A stretch of DNA of 64,000 bases from Actinomycetota bacterium (GCA_014238065.1 JABABU010000051.1:1-64000), one strand, 5' to 3'. Numbered from the stretch's first letter, positions 53,431 to 62,412 are shown. The notes: generated from the sequence alone by a model not told the origin. A program made the numbers and translations.

Positions 53431-54750
53431 TCAGAGAGCAAGGGCGCCGCGCACGTGGTCGACGACATCGGACACCGGTATTCGTACCTGCTCCATCGAA
53501 TCGCGATCGCGGATCGTGACGGCATTGTCCTCGAGACTCTCGAAGTCGACGGTGACGCACAACGGCGTGCCAATCTCGTCCTGACGGCGATAACGACGGC
53601 CGATGGCCTGGGTCTCGTCGTACTCGGTCATGAAGTGCGGCTGCAGTGATGCGAGCACCTCTCTGGCAAGCGGCCGCAGAGTGTCCTTCTTCGACAACGG
53701 CAGCACCGCCACCTTGTACGGCGCGAGCTTCGCGTGGAGGCGCAGGACCGCACGCGTCTCGTCGTTGACGACCTCTTCGTCGTACGCTGCCATCAAGAAC
53801 GCCAGCATCGAGCGTGTGGCACCGGCAGCTGGTTCGATGACGTGCGGAACGTATCGCTCGTTGGTGGCCTGATCGAAGAATTCGAGCTTCTCGTTGGCGT
53901 GTTCTGAATGCTGCTTGAGGTCGAAGTCACCGCGATTCGCAATGCCTTCGAGCTCACCCCAGCCCCACGGAAACATGAACTCGACATCGGCGGTCGCAGA
54001 GGAGTAGTGGCTGAGTTCGTCCTCGGCATGAGGACGCATCATCAGCATGTCCTCGGGAATGCCGAGGTCGAGATACCAGTTTCGCCGCTCGTTCAGCCAA
54101 TACTCGTACCACTGGTCTGCGTCGTCGGGAGGCACGAAGAATTCGAGTTCCATCTGCTCGAACTCGCGCGTCCTGAACACGAAGTTACCTGGCGTGATCT
54201 CGTTGCGGAACGACTTGCCGATCTGCGCGATGCCGAAGGGCGGCTTCTTACGCGTCGTGTTGATGATGTTCTTGAAGTTGATGAACATCCCTTGCGCCGT
54301 CTCGGGACGGAGATAGACATCGGCGCCGGCTCCCTCCACAGGGCCGGCCTGGGTCCGGAACATCAGGTTGAACGCTCTGGCCTCAGTGAAGGTGCCCGGC
54401 TTGCCACAGCTTGGGCATGTATCAGGGTCGTCCAGGTTGTCCTGGCGATGACGGGTCTTGCAGTTCGTGCAATCGACCAACGGATCGGTGAAGTTGGCGA
54501 GGTGGCCAGACGCTTCCCAGACCTGGGGCGGGCTGAGGATCGAAGCGTCGAGACCGACGACGTCGTCGCGGAGCTGCACCATCGACCGCCACCACGCATC
54601 CTTCACGTTGCGAAGCATGAGTGAACCGAGTGGTCCGTAGTCGTAGGTCGAGCGGAAACCGCCGTAGATCTCCGCGCTCGGGTACACGAAACCTCTGCGT
54701 TTGCAGAGGTTGACGACCTTGTCGAAGAGGTCAGAATCCGGGGTGGGCAT
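53431..54750 (-). CDS. glyS: Glycyl-tRNA synthetase
   Basis: A 439-residue single-chain (alpha2, eukaryote/archaeon-like) class II GlyRS. N-terminal FDKVVNLCKRRGFVYPSAEIYGGFRSTYDYGPLG is the family opening. A zinc-ribbon-like C-x2-C pair set (DCTNCKTRH, DTCPSCGKPG) lies in the insertion domain. Class II motif 2 is FRNEITPGNFVFRTREFEQMELEFF, motif 3 lies near GATRSMLAFLM, and the anticodon-binding domain (KVAVLPLSKKD) is at the C-terminus. The ATG at 54750 follows a TACCCT box by 7 nt. There is no T-box leader upstream. Confidence 0.96.
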   Translation of the reverse strand: MPTPDSDLFDKVVNLCKRRGFVYPSAEIYGGFRSTYDYGPLGSLMLRNVKDAWWRSMVQLRDDVVGLDASILSPPQVWEASGHLANFTDPLVDCTNCKTRHRQDNLDDPDTCPSCGKPGTFTEARAFNLMFRTQAGPVEGAGADVYLRPETAQGMFINFKNIINTTRKKPPFGIAQIGKSFRNEITPGNFVFRTREFEQMELEFFVPPDDADQWYEYWLNERRNWYLDLGIPEDMLMMRPHAEDELSHYSSATADVEFMFPWGWGELEGIANRGDFDLKQHSEHANEKLEFFDQATNERYVPHVIEPAAGATRSMLAFLMAAYDEEVVNDETRAVLRLHAKLAPYKVAVLPLSKKDTLRPLAREVLASLQPHFMTEYDETQAIGRRYRRQDEIGTPLCVTVDFESLEDNAVTIRDRDSMEQVRIPVSDVVDHVRGALAL

Positions 54751-54757
54751 GGCCAGG

Positions 54758-54763
54758 AGGGTA
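54758..54763 (-). promoter_or_regulatory. -10 box, leaderless start of glyS
   Basis: TACCCT on the minus strand, 7 nt before the ATG at 54750. No clear -35. Confidence 0.4.
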
Positions 54764-54951
54764 TCGCCAGCACCGAGAAGCCAGAGCACCGATTTTGTCG
54801 AACCGGCGTTGTCGGAAACGCAGGGGCCAGGACGCCAAGCCCTCCGGTCGGGTTTCGCCGGCTACGACGGTCACTGCAGTGAAACGCCTCGGATTTCGTT
54901 CCCGGCGTCCGGGGAATGCCCGAAAGCGCCCGAGTCGGCTAGTTCCACGAC

Positions 54952-55344
54952 TCAGGACCGCTGTGGCAGCGGCCGGCAGTCCTGGGTGCAGTCGGCATCC
55001 GGATCAGCAGCAGCCGGGTCCGCGGCGGGGCGATGCAACACCGCCCAGGTCGGCGTGATGTGGATCGAAGCGTCATCACCTTCACCGGCGATGAGTGCAT
55101 CACCGTCGATGATGAGGCTGTAGCCGCCAACCTCGGCCGGTGGCCACAGGCAACTCACGACGCTTCGTGAGGCGACGTGACGTCGAGTCGTTCGCCCAGC
55201 GCCTGTGACGAGTGTGCCGTCGACCAGCCGAAACGCAGCCGCGCCCAGATGCGGCGGGCCTTCATCGCCGGTGGTGATGAGATACGACACCGGTCGCGAC
55301 GTCATCTCGCTTGCAATCTCGTCCAACTCGACCTTGATGCTCAT
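54952..55344 (-). CDS. PPOX-type flavin/F420-binding split-barrel protein
   Basis: A 130-residue pyridoxamine-phosphate-oxidase-like split barrel: RPVSYLITTGDEGPPHLGAAAFRLVDGTLVTGAGRTTRRHVASRSVVSCLWPP is the FMN/F420-binding core (strand, Arg/Thr phosphate contacts), followed by GYSLIIDGDALI. The last ~20 residues (AADPAAADPDADCTQDCRPLPQRS) are an acidic tail with two Cys. Actinobacterial relatives use F420 as often as FMN; the substrate is unknown. A TAGCTT box ends 6 nt upstream of the ATG. Confidence 0.78.
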   Translation of the reverse strand: MSIKVELDEIASEMTSRPVSYLITTGDEGPPHLGAAAFRLVDGTLVTGAGRTTRRHVASRSVVSCLWPPAEVGGYSLIIDGDALIAGEGDDASIHITPTWAVLHRPAADPAAADPDADCTQDCRPLPQRS

Positions 55345-55350
55345 GGCCCT

Positions 55351-55356
55351 AAGCTA
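55351..55356 (-). promoter_or_regulatory. -10 box, leaderless start of the PPOX-like gene
   Basis: TAGCTT on the minus strand, 6 nt before the ATG at 55344. It lies in the 20-bp gap after recO, so the gene has its own promoter. Confidence 0.4.
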
Positions 55357-55364
55357 TCCAGAGC

Positions 55365-56093
55365 TCAGGGCCGGATCCTGTCGAGGAGGTGGGCCGATCG
55401 GAGGCGCCGTTCGAGGTGATGTTCGTAGAGCCGGTTCACGAGGGCGTCGACTTCGTGCGTCACCTGCGACACCGGAACCTCGAGCACGGTTCCGAGCCCG
55501 CCGCCGAGGATCGCCCGCATCACGGCAAGACACTCGCGGGAGACCGTTCTTCCCCGACGATGATCGACGCACACGGCACCTCCGCGGTCGACGTCAAAGG
55601 CAACGAGTTCCACCCCTGACTCGCCCCCGATCACGCATCGGTCGAGCGTGGGCGAGAAACCTTCCGACGCCAGCAGCTTCAGCAGAAACGCGGGAACGAT
55701 GAGCGCACTGTCAGCGTCATCGAGCGTCGACAGCGCGCCGACCAGCATCTTGTAGAACTGCGGTGCCGGCTGACCCTCCTCCGACATCTGATCGACCGCC
55801 TCCAGAAATACGATTGCTTTGGCGAATCGGTCGAGGTCTTCCCTGATGTTTCGGAACGCTTTGATCGACTCTGCCTGCGTGACGATGTCCAGGTCACCGC
55901 GGCCTTCGTAGAACTGGACCTGCAAGTGCGAAGTCGGCTCGAGTCGGCCTCCGAATCGGCTCCTAGTCTTTCTGACACCTTTGGCCACGGCACGGACCTT
56001 GCCCTTGCCTTCAGTGACGAACGAGACGATTCTGTCCGCCTCGCCGAGCTTGTATGTGCGCAACACCACGCCGCGCTCGCGGTAGAGCGCCAT
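55365..56093 (-). CDS. recO: DNA repair protein RecO
   Basis: A 242-residue RecFOR-pathway mediator that anneals ssDNA and loads RecA. The N-terminal OB-fold (YRERGVVLRTYKLGEADRIVSFVTEGKGKVRAVAKGVRKTRSRFGG) is diagnostic; the helical domain follows (FLLKLLASEGFSPTLDRC). The usual four-cysteine zinc site is reduced: each pair keeps only one Cys (DRCVIGGESG, AVCVDHRRG), so zinc binding is probably lost, as in a number of RecO proteins. Sits 6 nt downstream of uppS, a common actinobacterial arrangement. Confidence 0.94.
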   Translation of the reverse strand: MALYRERGVVLRTYKLGEADRIVSFVTEGKGKVRAVAKGVRKTRSRFGGRLEPTSHLQVQFYEGRGDLDIVTQAESIKAFRNIREDLDRFAKAIVFLEAVDQMSEEGQPAPQFYKMLVGALSTLDDADSALIVPAFLLKLLASEGFSPTLDRCVIGGESGVELVAFDVDRGGAVCVDHRRGRTVSRECLAVMRAILGGGLGTVLEVPVSQVTHEVDALVNRLYEHHLERRLRSAHLLDRIRP

Positions 56094-56099
56094 GTCGTC

Positions 56100-56822
56100 T
56101 CAGCCCTCGAGCACTCCGCCGAAACGGCGCTCTCTGCGCTGAAATTCGGCGACGGCGTCTGCGAGATTCTGGCGGCGGAAGTCTGGCCACAACGTCTCGG
56201 TGAAGACGAGTTCGCTGTAGGCGATCTCCCAGATGAGCCAGTTCGACAAGCGAAACTCGCCGGAGGTGCGAATCACCAGGTCGACATCTGGCATCTCCGG
56301 GTCGTAGAAGTAGCGCCTCAGCTTCTTCTCAGTGATGTCATCTGGCGCGACGCCGTCGGCGACCATCGCCTTCATCGCGTCGACGATTTCGGCGCGACCC
56401 CCATAGTTGAACGCGATCGTGAACGTGAGCCTTCGGTTGTCCCTCGTGAGCTCTATCGACTCGTTCTGGCGTGCGATGATTCGCTTCGGTACCCGCCAGT
56501 TGTGGCGACCGATGAACCTGATCCTGACGCCAAGATCATGCAATTCCTGCGAGCGACGAAGAAGCAGCGATTCGTTGAAGTTCATCAGGTAGCGAACCTC
56601 GTCGGCCGACCGCTTCCAGTTCTCCGTGCTGAACGCATACACGGTGAACCACTCGACACCGAGTTCGAGAGCTCCGTGCACCGCGTCGAACAGCGCCTCT
56701 TCGCCGGCCGCATGGCCGTCAGTCCGCTTTAGGCCACGCCTGGTCGCCCACCTCCCGTTGCCGTCCATGACTGCCGCAACGTGCTTTGGCACACGCTCGA
56801 GGTCGATATCGCTCAGATCCAT
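56100..56822 (-). CDS. uppS: Isoprenyl (undecaprenyl) diphosphate synthase
   Basis: A 240-residue cis-prenyltransferase that makes the C55 (or shorter) carrier lipid for peptidoglycan. Motifs: HVAAVMDGNGRWA with catalytic D20, RTDGHAAG, YAFSTENWKR, then FNYGGRAEIVDA and PDVDLVIRTSGEFRLSNWLIWEIAYSELVF (Arg and Ser contacts for the second diphosphate). All catalytic residues are present. Chain length cannot be fixed from sequence; actinobacteria may use decaprenyl. TAGCGT ends 8 nt before the ATG. Confidence 0.96.
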   Translation of the reverse strand: MDLSDIDLERVPKHVAAVMDGNGRWATRRGLKRTDGHAAGEEALFDAVHGALELGVEWFTVYAFSTENWKRSADEVRYLMNFNESLLLRRSQELHDLGVRIRFIGRHNWRVPKRIIARQNESIELTRDNRRLTFTIAFNYGGRAEIVDAMKAMVADGVAPDDITEKKLRRYFYDPEMPDVDLVIRTSGEFRLSNWLIWEIAYSELVFTETLWPDFRRQNLADAVAEFQRRERRFGGVLEG

Positions 56823-57001
56823 CGCCGCCGACGCTACCGTTCAGGGACCCCCCACAGGTGTTCTAGCGACGTCAAATTCCGCGGAGCCCGACCGCCTGGA
56901 CAACCAGTCCAAGTTTGTCTCCGCGTTGGACGTCGGCTTCGGCGGTCGACCCTTCCTCGAACACGTGCTGCATCATCCGTCCAACGCAGGTCCGGTGTCG
57001 C

Positions 57002-57007
57002 TACCGT
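57002..57007 (+). promoter_or_regulatory. -10 box, leaderless start of the DinG-like helicase gene
   Basis: TACCGT ending 7 nt before the ATG at 57015. No RBS. Confidence 0.4.
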
Positions 57008-57014
57008 CGCCCGG

Positions 57015-58895
57015 ATGGATGCGGCCGCGACTTCTGAGGTTCTGGCAAAGGTCGTGGCCGAACTCCCCGGCGGCGGCGAGGTTCGCGAAGGCCAACGGAT
57101 GATGGCCGAGGTCGTGTCCGAAGCCCTCCAGAACGATAAGCATCTCGTCGTTCAGGCAGGAACAGGAACGGGCAAGTCACTCGCCTATCTGGTGCCTGCG
57201 ATCCTGTCCGGCAAGCGAGTGGTGGTGGCGACAGCAACGAAGGCACTCCAAGATCAACTGGCGAACAAGGACCTCCCGTTCCTCGCAGAGCACCTCGACG
57301 AGCCGTTCGTCTGGTCAGTACTGAAGGGTCGCTCCAACTACTTGTGCAAACAGCGTCTCGCCGAGATGGAGGGAGTTGGCGATCAGCTCACACTCGACGA
57401 CGGATCGCCCGTCGGGGGCTCCGCGCTGCAGGTTCGTCGGCTGGTCGAGTGGTCGCGACAGACCGTCAGCGGCGACCGTGCCGAACTCGATTTCGAGCCG
57501 GCCCACCGAGTCTGGAGCTCCATGTCGGTTGGCCCAATGGAGTGCCCAGGTGCCGCGAAGTGCCCCAAAGGCGAGGTGTGTTTCTCCGAAGACGCCCGCC
57601 GGATGGCGTACGCATCGACGATCATCGTCGTCAACCTGCACCTCTACGGACTGCATCTCGCGTCGAACGGATCGATTCTCCCAGAGCATGACGCCGTCAT
57701 CATCGACGAGGCCCACCAGTTCGAAGACGTGCTGTCGAGCGCAGCCGGCCTCGAGTTCGGTGCCGGTCGCTTCGCGTCACTCGGACGAAACGCTCGACCG
57801 GCGCTCGATGGCGATGACCTGACCAAAGATGTCGCCGACACCGGCGGAACCCTTGCCGACCTCCTCGCAGAGCGCGTCGGCGACCGGCTGAGGAGTCTCG
57901 ACGAAGATCTCACAATGGTCCTCGACGTGGCCATGGATCGAGTCAACCGGCTCGTCGCCGAAGTCCGCACCGCTCCTGATGAACATGATGCTCTCAAGGC
58001 CAGGGTTCTCAGCCAAGCCGGGCATTTGCTCGCCGATCTCGACTTGCTCCGTCGACTCCCCGAGACACACGTCGTGTGGGTCGAGGGCCCCACCCGCTCG
58101 CCGTCGTTGCGGATGGCTCCGATCGATGTCGCCGAGTTCCTGAACGAATCCCTGTGGCCACACCAGACCGCTGTCATGACGAGTGCGACCGTCGACCTCG
58201 AGATCGGAACACGGCTCGGACTGAGAGAAGGGGCCTACGACGCCCACGACGTCGGCAGTCCCTTCGACTACGAATCACAGGCGCTGCTCTACTGTCCGAT
58301 GCACCTGCCAGAGCCACGGAACGCGGGTTGGCTCGATGCGGTGACCGACGAACTCGAGGTACTCGTGAAAGCCGCCGGCGGTCGCACGTTGGCGCTTTTC
58401 ACGAGCTGGCGGGCGATGGAAACGGTGGCCGAAGAACTCGACCCTCGCGTCGACTATGAGGTACTGACCCAGCGAGATCTGCCGAAGCCGGCCCTGATCG
58501 AACGCTTCATGGATGACGAGTCGTCCGTGCTGTGCGCAACGATGGGATTCTGGCAGGGCGTCGACATCCCGGGCCGGGCGCTGTCGCTGGTCACCATCGA
58601 TCGCCTTCCGTTCCCTCGACCGGACGAACCGCTCTTGCAGGCACGACGCGACCGTGCCGGACCGCAGGCGTTCTCCACGATCGACTTGCCACGTGCTGCA
58701 ACGATGTTGGCTCAAGGAACCGGACGGTTGATCAGGACTGCCGACGACGTTGGCGTTGTCGCCGTGCTCGACACCAGGCTCGGAACGGCGAACTACCGCT
58801 GGACCTTGGTCAACGCGCTGCCTCCCATGAAGAGAACCCGCCACCAGGATGAAGCAGTCGCGTTCCTCGAGGCCATCAGAGGTTCCGACGACTGA
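57015..58895 (+). CDS. dinG: DinG/XPD-family Fe-S DNA helicase
   Basis: A 626-residue superfamily 2 helicase, 5'-3' on DNA. Walker A AGTGTGKS (48-55), motif Ia ATATKALQDQ, four cysteines for a [4Fe-4S] cluster at C110, C176, C182, C188 (SNYLCKQRL, MECPGAAKCPKGEVCFS), DEAH box at 230-233 (VIIDEAHQF), motif V/VI region ATMGFWQGVDIPGRALSLVTIDRLPF and AQGTGRLIRTADD. DinG-type proteins act on replication-blocking structures such as R-loops and D-loops. ATG at 57015 after a -10 box; the upstream extension of the frame is not protein-like. Confidence 0.93.
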   Translation: MDAAATSEVLAKVVAELPGGGEVREGQRMMAEVVSEALQNDKHLVVQAGTGTGKSLAYLVPAILSGKRVVVATATKALQDQLANKDLPFLAEHLDEPFVWSVLKGRSNYLCKQRLAEMEGVGDQLTLDDGSPVGGSALQVRRLVEWSRQTVSGDRAELDFEPAHRVWSSMSVGPMECPGAAKCPKGEVCFSEDARRMAYASTIIVVNLHLYGLHLASNGSILPEHDAVIIDEAHQFEDVLSSAAGLEFGAGRFASLGRNARPALDGDDLTKDVADTGGTLADLLAERVGDRLRSLDEDLTMVLDVAMDRVNRLVAEVRTAPDEHDALKARVLSQAGHLLADLDLLRRLPETHVVWVEGPTRSPSLRMAPIDVAEFLNESLWPHQTAVMTSATVDLEIGTRLGLREGAYDAHDVGSPFDYESQALLYCPMHLPEPRNAGWLDAVTDELEVLVKAAGGRTLALFTSWRAMETVAEELDPRVDYEVLTQRDLPKPALIERFMDDESSVLCATMGFWQGVDIPGRALSLVTIDRLPFPRPDEPLLQARRDRAGPQAFSTIDLPRAATMLAQGTGRLIRTADDVGVVAVLDTRLGTANYRWTLVNALPPMKRTRHQDEAVAFLEAIRGSDD

Positions 58896-58922
58896 CTGAG
58901 GCTCCGGCACCCGTCGCGGCGC

Positions 58923-58928
58923 TACCCT
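58923..58928 (+). promoter_or_regulatory. -10 box, leaderless start of the PlsY-like gene
   Basis: TACCCT ending 7 nt before the ATG at 58936. Confidence 0.4.
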
Positions 58929-58935
58929 CGCCTCG

Positions 58936-59646
58936 ATGTTCGGTGTGGTCGATGTGCGCACGATCGCGATGCTCTCGGGGCCCCTTGTCGGCGCCGGCTA
59001 CTTCCTCGGCAGCATCCAATGGCGCATCCTCCACCGACGGTGGCAGCTCCGCAGCCTCGAGCCGATTGCCGACGAGGCCTTCACGGAGGCTCCCGCTTCC
59101 GGCAGAGAGGGTGAGGGCTTCGTCGCGGCGTTCGAAGCGCTGATACCACTCGTGTACGCGCTGGTCGTCTGGAGCTTCATCGAGTCGGTCGCACCCGGCG
59201 GCGGGAGCGGATTCAACGCATCTTCGTTCATCGGCGCGCTGTCGAACCAGGTACTTCCTGTGTGGCAGTCGCTGGCGATGTGGAGCGGTGCAGCGGCGGT
59301 GCTCGGCCACGTCGCCCCGGTCTGGACTCGATTCCGGGGCGGAACCGGAATACCGCCGGCGATGGCGCTCACCCTTTTTTTCGCACCATGGGTCTTTGTG
59401 GCAGCAGTCGCCGCGTTCCTCGGCACATTCTGGTTCACCAGAAACCGTCGACCGGCGCTGCTCGTCTGTTATGGCGTCGCGCTGAGCTATTCGTGGATCG
59501 GTTGGGTCTTCACCTTCAATCGTGGATGGGGAGTGAACTTTGGCCCGGAGCTCTCGCTCTGGGTCGCGATATTGATGGCCATGTTGACGCCGCGTCTGCT
59601 CTACGCCGACGAATACCAGGACGACACCGACCCGCTACTGGGCTGA
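58936..59646 (+). CDS. PlsY-like membrane protein, probable degenerate glycerol-3-phosphate acyltransferase
   Basis: A 236-residue protein with about six hydrophobic segments. GAGYFLGSIQWR near 19-30 and AVLGHVAPVWTRFRGGTGIPPAMALTLFFAP correspond to PlsY motifs GYLLGSIP and GHxFPxxxxFxGGKG. The conserved GSGNIGATN segment that follows the first motif in PlsY is missing, and the GGKG lysine is Thr. An ~80-residue hydrophilic/hydrophobic insert lies between the motifs. It may therefore be a non-catalytic or altered paralogue. The coding assignment is secure; activity is doubtful. Converges on era. Confidence 0.75.
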   Translation: MFGVVDVRTIAMLSGPLVGAGYFLGSIQWRILHRRWQLRSLEPIADEAFTEAPASGREGEGFVAAFEALIPLVYALVVWSFIESVAPGGGSGFNASSFIGALSNQVLPVWQSLAMWSGAAAVLGHVAPVWTRFRGGTGIPPAMALTLFFAPWVFVAAVAAFLGTFWFTRNRRPALLVCYGVALSYSWIGWVFTFNRGWGVNFGPELSLWVAILMAMLTPRLLYADEYQDDTDPLLG

Positions 59647-59681
59647 AGGAATTACTCTGGCCCAGGGCGGTAGTGAACGTC

Positions 59682-60542
59682 TCAGCCGAGGTCGTAGGTC
59701 GGGTCGAGGAGGCGATCGAGAGCTTCATCTCGGCGCTGCCAGTCGCGCTCGACACCGACGTGAAGATCGAGAAATGCACCCTCAGGGAGTTGCCTACGCA
59801 CTGCGATGCCGACTTCTTTCAAGATGAGGCCACCCTTGCCGATGACCATGCCCTTCTGAGAGTCACGCTCGACGAGGATCTCGCAGCGGATCCTGGGCCA
59901 GTCCCACTCGGTCACCCTCGTGGCGATGGAATAGGGCAGCTCGTCGCCGAACCGGCGAAGCAGTTGCTCTCTGACGAGTTCGGCGACGTGAAATGCCTCA
60001 GGGACGTCGGTCACCATGTCGTCAGGGAAGTACCGGGGTCCCTCAGGCATATTCGCCACCAGGTGGTCGACGAAGGCATCAACGCCCTGTCCTGACTTGC
60101 CAGAGACAGGGAACCACTCGCTCGCGTCGAGTTGGGCGGTTGCCTGCAACTGGGCAACAATCTGTTCACGCGTCGCCCTGTCGGCCTTCGTCACCACGAC
60201 GACGAATCCAGGAGGAAGCTTCTCGGCGATGAACTTGTCGCCCCTGCCGAAGGGAGCGGTCGCGTCGAGAACCAAGACCGCAACGTCGACATCGTTGAGA
60301 GCTGAACCTGCGGTCTTGTTCAGCCGTTCGCCGAGAGCGGTCACCGGCTTGTGAATCCCGGGGGTGTCGACAAAGACGATCTGGGTGTCGCGATCGGGCA
60401 CCGTGAACGCACCCATGATCCTGGTCCGTGTCGTCTGAGGCTTGTTCGAGACGATGCTGACCTTGGTTCCGAGGATCTTGTTCAGCAGTGTCGATTTACC
60501 GGCATTGGGCCGACCGATGAGCGTGACGAAACCACTTCTCAC
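59682..60542 (-). CDS. era: GTPase Era
   Basis: A 286-residue ribosome-biogenesis GTPase for the 3' end of 16S rRNA. G1 GRPNAGKST (10-18), G2 region PQTTRTRIMG, G3 DTPGIHKP, G4 VTKAD, then the KH domain near 190-286 (DSQKGMVIGKGGLILKEVG). GTG start overlapping the stop of the corC gene (GTGA), so it is translated with it. This phoH-ybeY-corC-era order is standard in actinobacteria and other Gram-positives. Confidence 0.96.
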   Translation of the reverse strand: MRSGFVTLIGRPNAGKSTLLNKILGTKVSIVSNKPQTTRTRIMGAFTVPDRDTQIVFVDTPGIHKPVTALGERLNKTAGSALNDVDVAVLVLDATAPFGRGDKFIAEKLPPGFVVVVTKADRATREQIVAQLQATAQLDASEWFPVSGKSGQGVDAFVDHLVANMPEGPRYFPDDMVTDVPEAFHVAELVREQLLRRFGDELPYSIATRVTEWDWPRIRCEILVERDSQKGMVIGKGGLILKEVGIAVRRQLPEGAFLDLHVGVERDWQRRDEALDRLLDPTYDLG

Positions 60543-61831
60543 GCTGAGGCGCCGGACTCGGTGACCGGCGTCACCTCGTTGGCGGCTTCAGCCGGCTCGA
60601 TGAGCACCGAGTCGATGCGGCGGCCTTCGACTCGTTCTGCGGTGAGGATATGCCCATTCGATCTCACTGCTTCGCCCGCCTCTGGGACGTGGCCGAGGAG
60701 GTCGAAAAGCAGTCCGCCGACGGTGTCCCAGTCGCCGGCAGGAAGTCCTTCCCCAACCAGTTCCGAGAGTTCATCGATCGGGAGGCGTCCACTCACGCGG
60801 TATCGGTCTGCGCCGAGATCCTCGACCAAGGGCACTTCGTCGTCGTACTCGTCGACGATCTCTCCGACGAGTTCCTCGATGATGTCCTCGAGCGTGACCA
60901 GGCCCGCCGTTCCGCCGTACTCGTCCACGACGATGGCCATGTGCATCCGCGAACCCTGCATCTCTCGCATCAACTCGGACGCCTTCTTGCTCTCTGGCAC
61001 GAACGATGTCGAACGGACGACGTCGAGCGACGACAGCTGCGCGTCGTCTTTACCGGCCAGCATGATCCGCATCAGGTCCTTGGCAAGCACAACACCGACG
61101 ATGTCGTCAATGCCCACACCGGCGACGGGGAGCCGCGTATAGCCGTGGTCGAGAACAAGGCGGATCGCGTCGCGAGCTGTTGCATCGCGGTCGACAGTCA
61201 CCATGTCGGGGCGCGGAATCATGACTGCTCGCGCGATGGTGTCGCCGAGCGAGATGATCGACTCGATGAGCCCCGCCTCATCGTCTTCGATCACGTCGGC
61301 GCGAGCAGCAGCCTCTGCCATCGCTATGAGTTCGTCCTCGCCAACCTCAGGGTCCGCCGAGTCGATCGACTTCGGGCCCATGAAATGAGACACCGCAACC
61401 AACGGTCGCGCCAACGCTGTGGCTAGAGGGAAGCGAGCAAGTCGAAAGGCGAGTGCGGCCATGAGGCGCGCCACGTAGTCATTTCGCTCGAGAGCCCAGC
61501 GCTGTGGCACTGTCTCGACAACGGCGAAGATCAGGAGTCCGACCGCAGCTATGACCAGACCGGCTGCCACTCCGTCAAGTCGATCGGTCGTGAGCACAGT
61601 GGCGATGGCAACGATCCCTACCTGACTCAAGAGGCGGAAGAGCACCGCAGGTCCGAGCACACGTTCACGATCAAAGACAAGCGGAACCAAACGGCCTTCA
61701 GCCCCATCGACTTCGTCGAGGCCGCTCGCTCTCGCTCTGCCGAGGCGTATGAACGTGACCTCGAGCAATCGCATGAAGGCGCCGAGCGATGCGAAGGCGA
61801 CGATACACAGTGCGGCAAGCATCAGCGCCAT
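60539..61831 (-). CDS. HlyC/CorC family protein (CNNM + CBS + CorC_HlyC)
   Basis: A 430-residue protein: N-terminal DUF21/CNNM membrane domain with about four hydrophobic segments (LMLAALCIVAFASLGAFM onward), the EDELIAMAEAAARADVIEDDEAGLIESII linker, two CBS modules (MIPRPDMVTVDRDATARDAIRLVLDHGYTRLPV and SSLDVVRSTSFVPESKKASELMREM) and a C-terminal CorC_HlyC domain (RYRVSGRLPIDELSELVG). Members mediate Mg/Co efflux or Na-coupled Mg transport. The ATG at 61831 shares a base with the ybeY stop (TGATG), and its own stop overlaps era. Confidence 0.93.
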   Translation of the reverse strand: MALMLAALCIVAFASLGAFMRLLEVTFIRLGRARASGLDEVDGAEGRLVPLVFDRERVLGPAVLFRLLSQVGIVAIATVLTTDRLDGVAAGLVIAAVGLLIFAVVETVPQRWALERNDYVARLMAALAFRLARFPLATALARPLVAVSHFMGPKSIDSADPEVGEDELIAMAEAAARADVIEDDEAGLIESIISLGDTIARAVMIPRPDMVTVDRDATARDAIRLVLDHGYTRLPVAGVGIDDIVGVVLAKDLMRIMLAGKDDAQLSSLDVVRSTSFVPESKKASELMREMQGSRMHMAIVVDEYGGTAGLVTLEDIIEELVGEIVDEYDDEVPLVEDLGADRYRVSGRLPIDELSELVGEGLPAGDWDTVGGLLFDLLGHVPEAGEAVRSNGHILTAERVEGRRIDSVLIEPAEAANEVTPVTESGASA

Positions 61832-62412
61832 CAACGGCTCCGGGTGAACGAGGCCAGGTGTTCACGTTCAGCGTTTTGCATCACGGCTTTCTCGTCGGCC
61901 GCAGCGTGGTCGTGGCCAAGTACGTGAAGTATCCCGTGGACGACGAGAAGATCGATCTCGGCCTGGAGCGAGCCATCATGCCCAGGATACGAACCAGCGT
62001 TCTCGGTTGCTTGTCGGTCGGCGACGGCGGGACACACCACGACGTCGCCGAGCAGCAGCGGACCACGTGCTCCCTCCGGCTCTCTCTGTGCCGGCCGCCG
62101 TGAAGCGCCGTCGGGGCTTCGTCCTGTCTGGAACAGTTCGTCGTCGATCGGGAACGCCAGCACGTCAGTCGATCCATCGCCTTCCATGTGCATTGCATTC
62201 AGATTGGCCATGCTTGGCTCGTCGACGAACACGAGTGCGAATTCGACATCGCCCCTCACGCCTTCGCGTTCGAGCACGAAACGTGCCATCTCGCTGTAGC
62301 GCGAGGTGTCGACGGCAATCGCGCTCTGTTCGTCTGCTACGAAGACCTCGAGGTCACCATCGTGGCCGGCGCGTCTCGGACCGGCGGCGACAGGCGGGGG
62401 CTCCGAAGTCAT
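61831..62412 (-). CDS. ybeY: Endoribonuclease YbeY
   Basis: A 193-residue zinc RNase for 16S rRNA 3'-end maturation and ribosome quality control. The metal triad H159-x3-H163-x5-H169 is in HGILHVLGHDHA. NAMHMEGDGSTDVLAFP is the other hallmark. It carries an ~20-residue Arg/Pro-rich insert (about 95-116) not found in short YbeY proteins. ATG start shares its A with the phoH stop (TGATG), and its own stop is shared with the corC start. Confidence 0.95.
   Translation of the reverse strand: MTSEPPPVAAGPRRAGHDGDLEVFVADEQSAIAVDTSRYSEMARFVLEREGVRGDVEFALVFVDEPSMANLNAMHMEGDGSTDVLAFPIDDELFQTGRSPDGASRRPAQREPEGARGPLLLGDVVVCPAVADRQATENAGSYPGHDGSLQAEIDLLVVHGILHVLGHDHAAADEKAVMQNAEREHLASFTRSR

Noticed and set aside
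54751-54951. Possible T-box riboswitch upstream of glyS
   Set aside because: No T-box core sequence or specifier stem is visible, and a leaderless -10 box sits right at the start.
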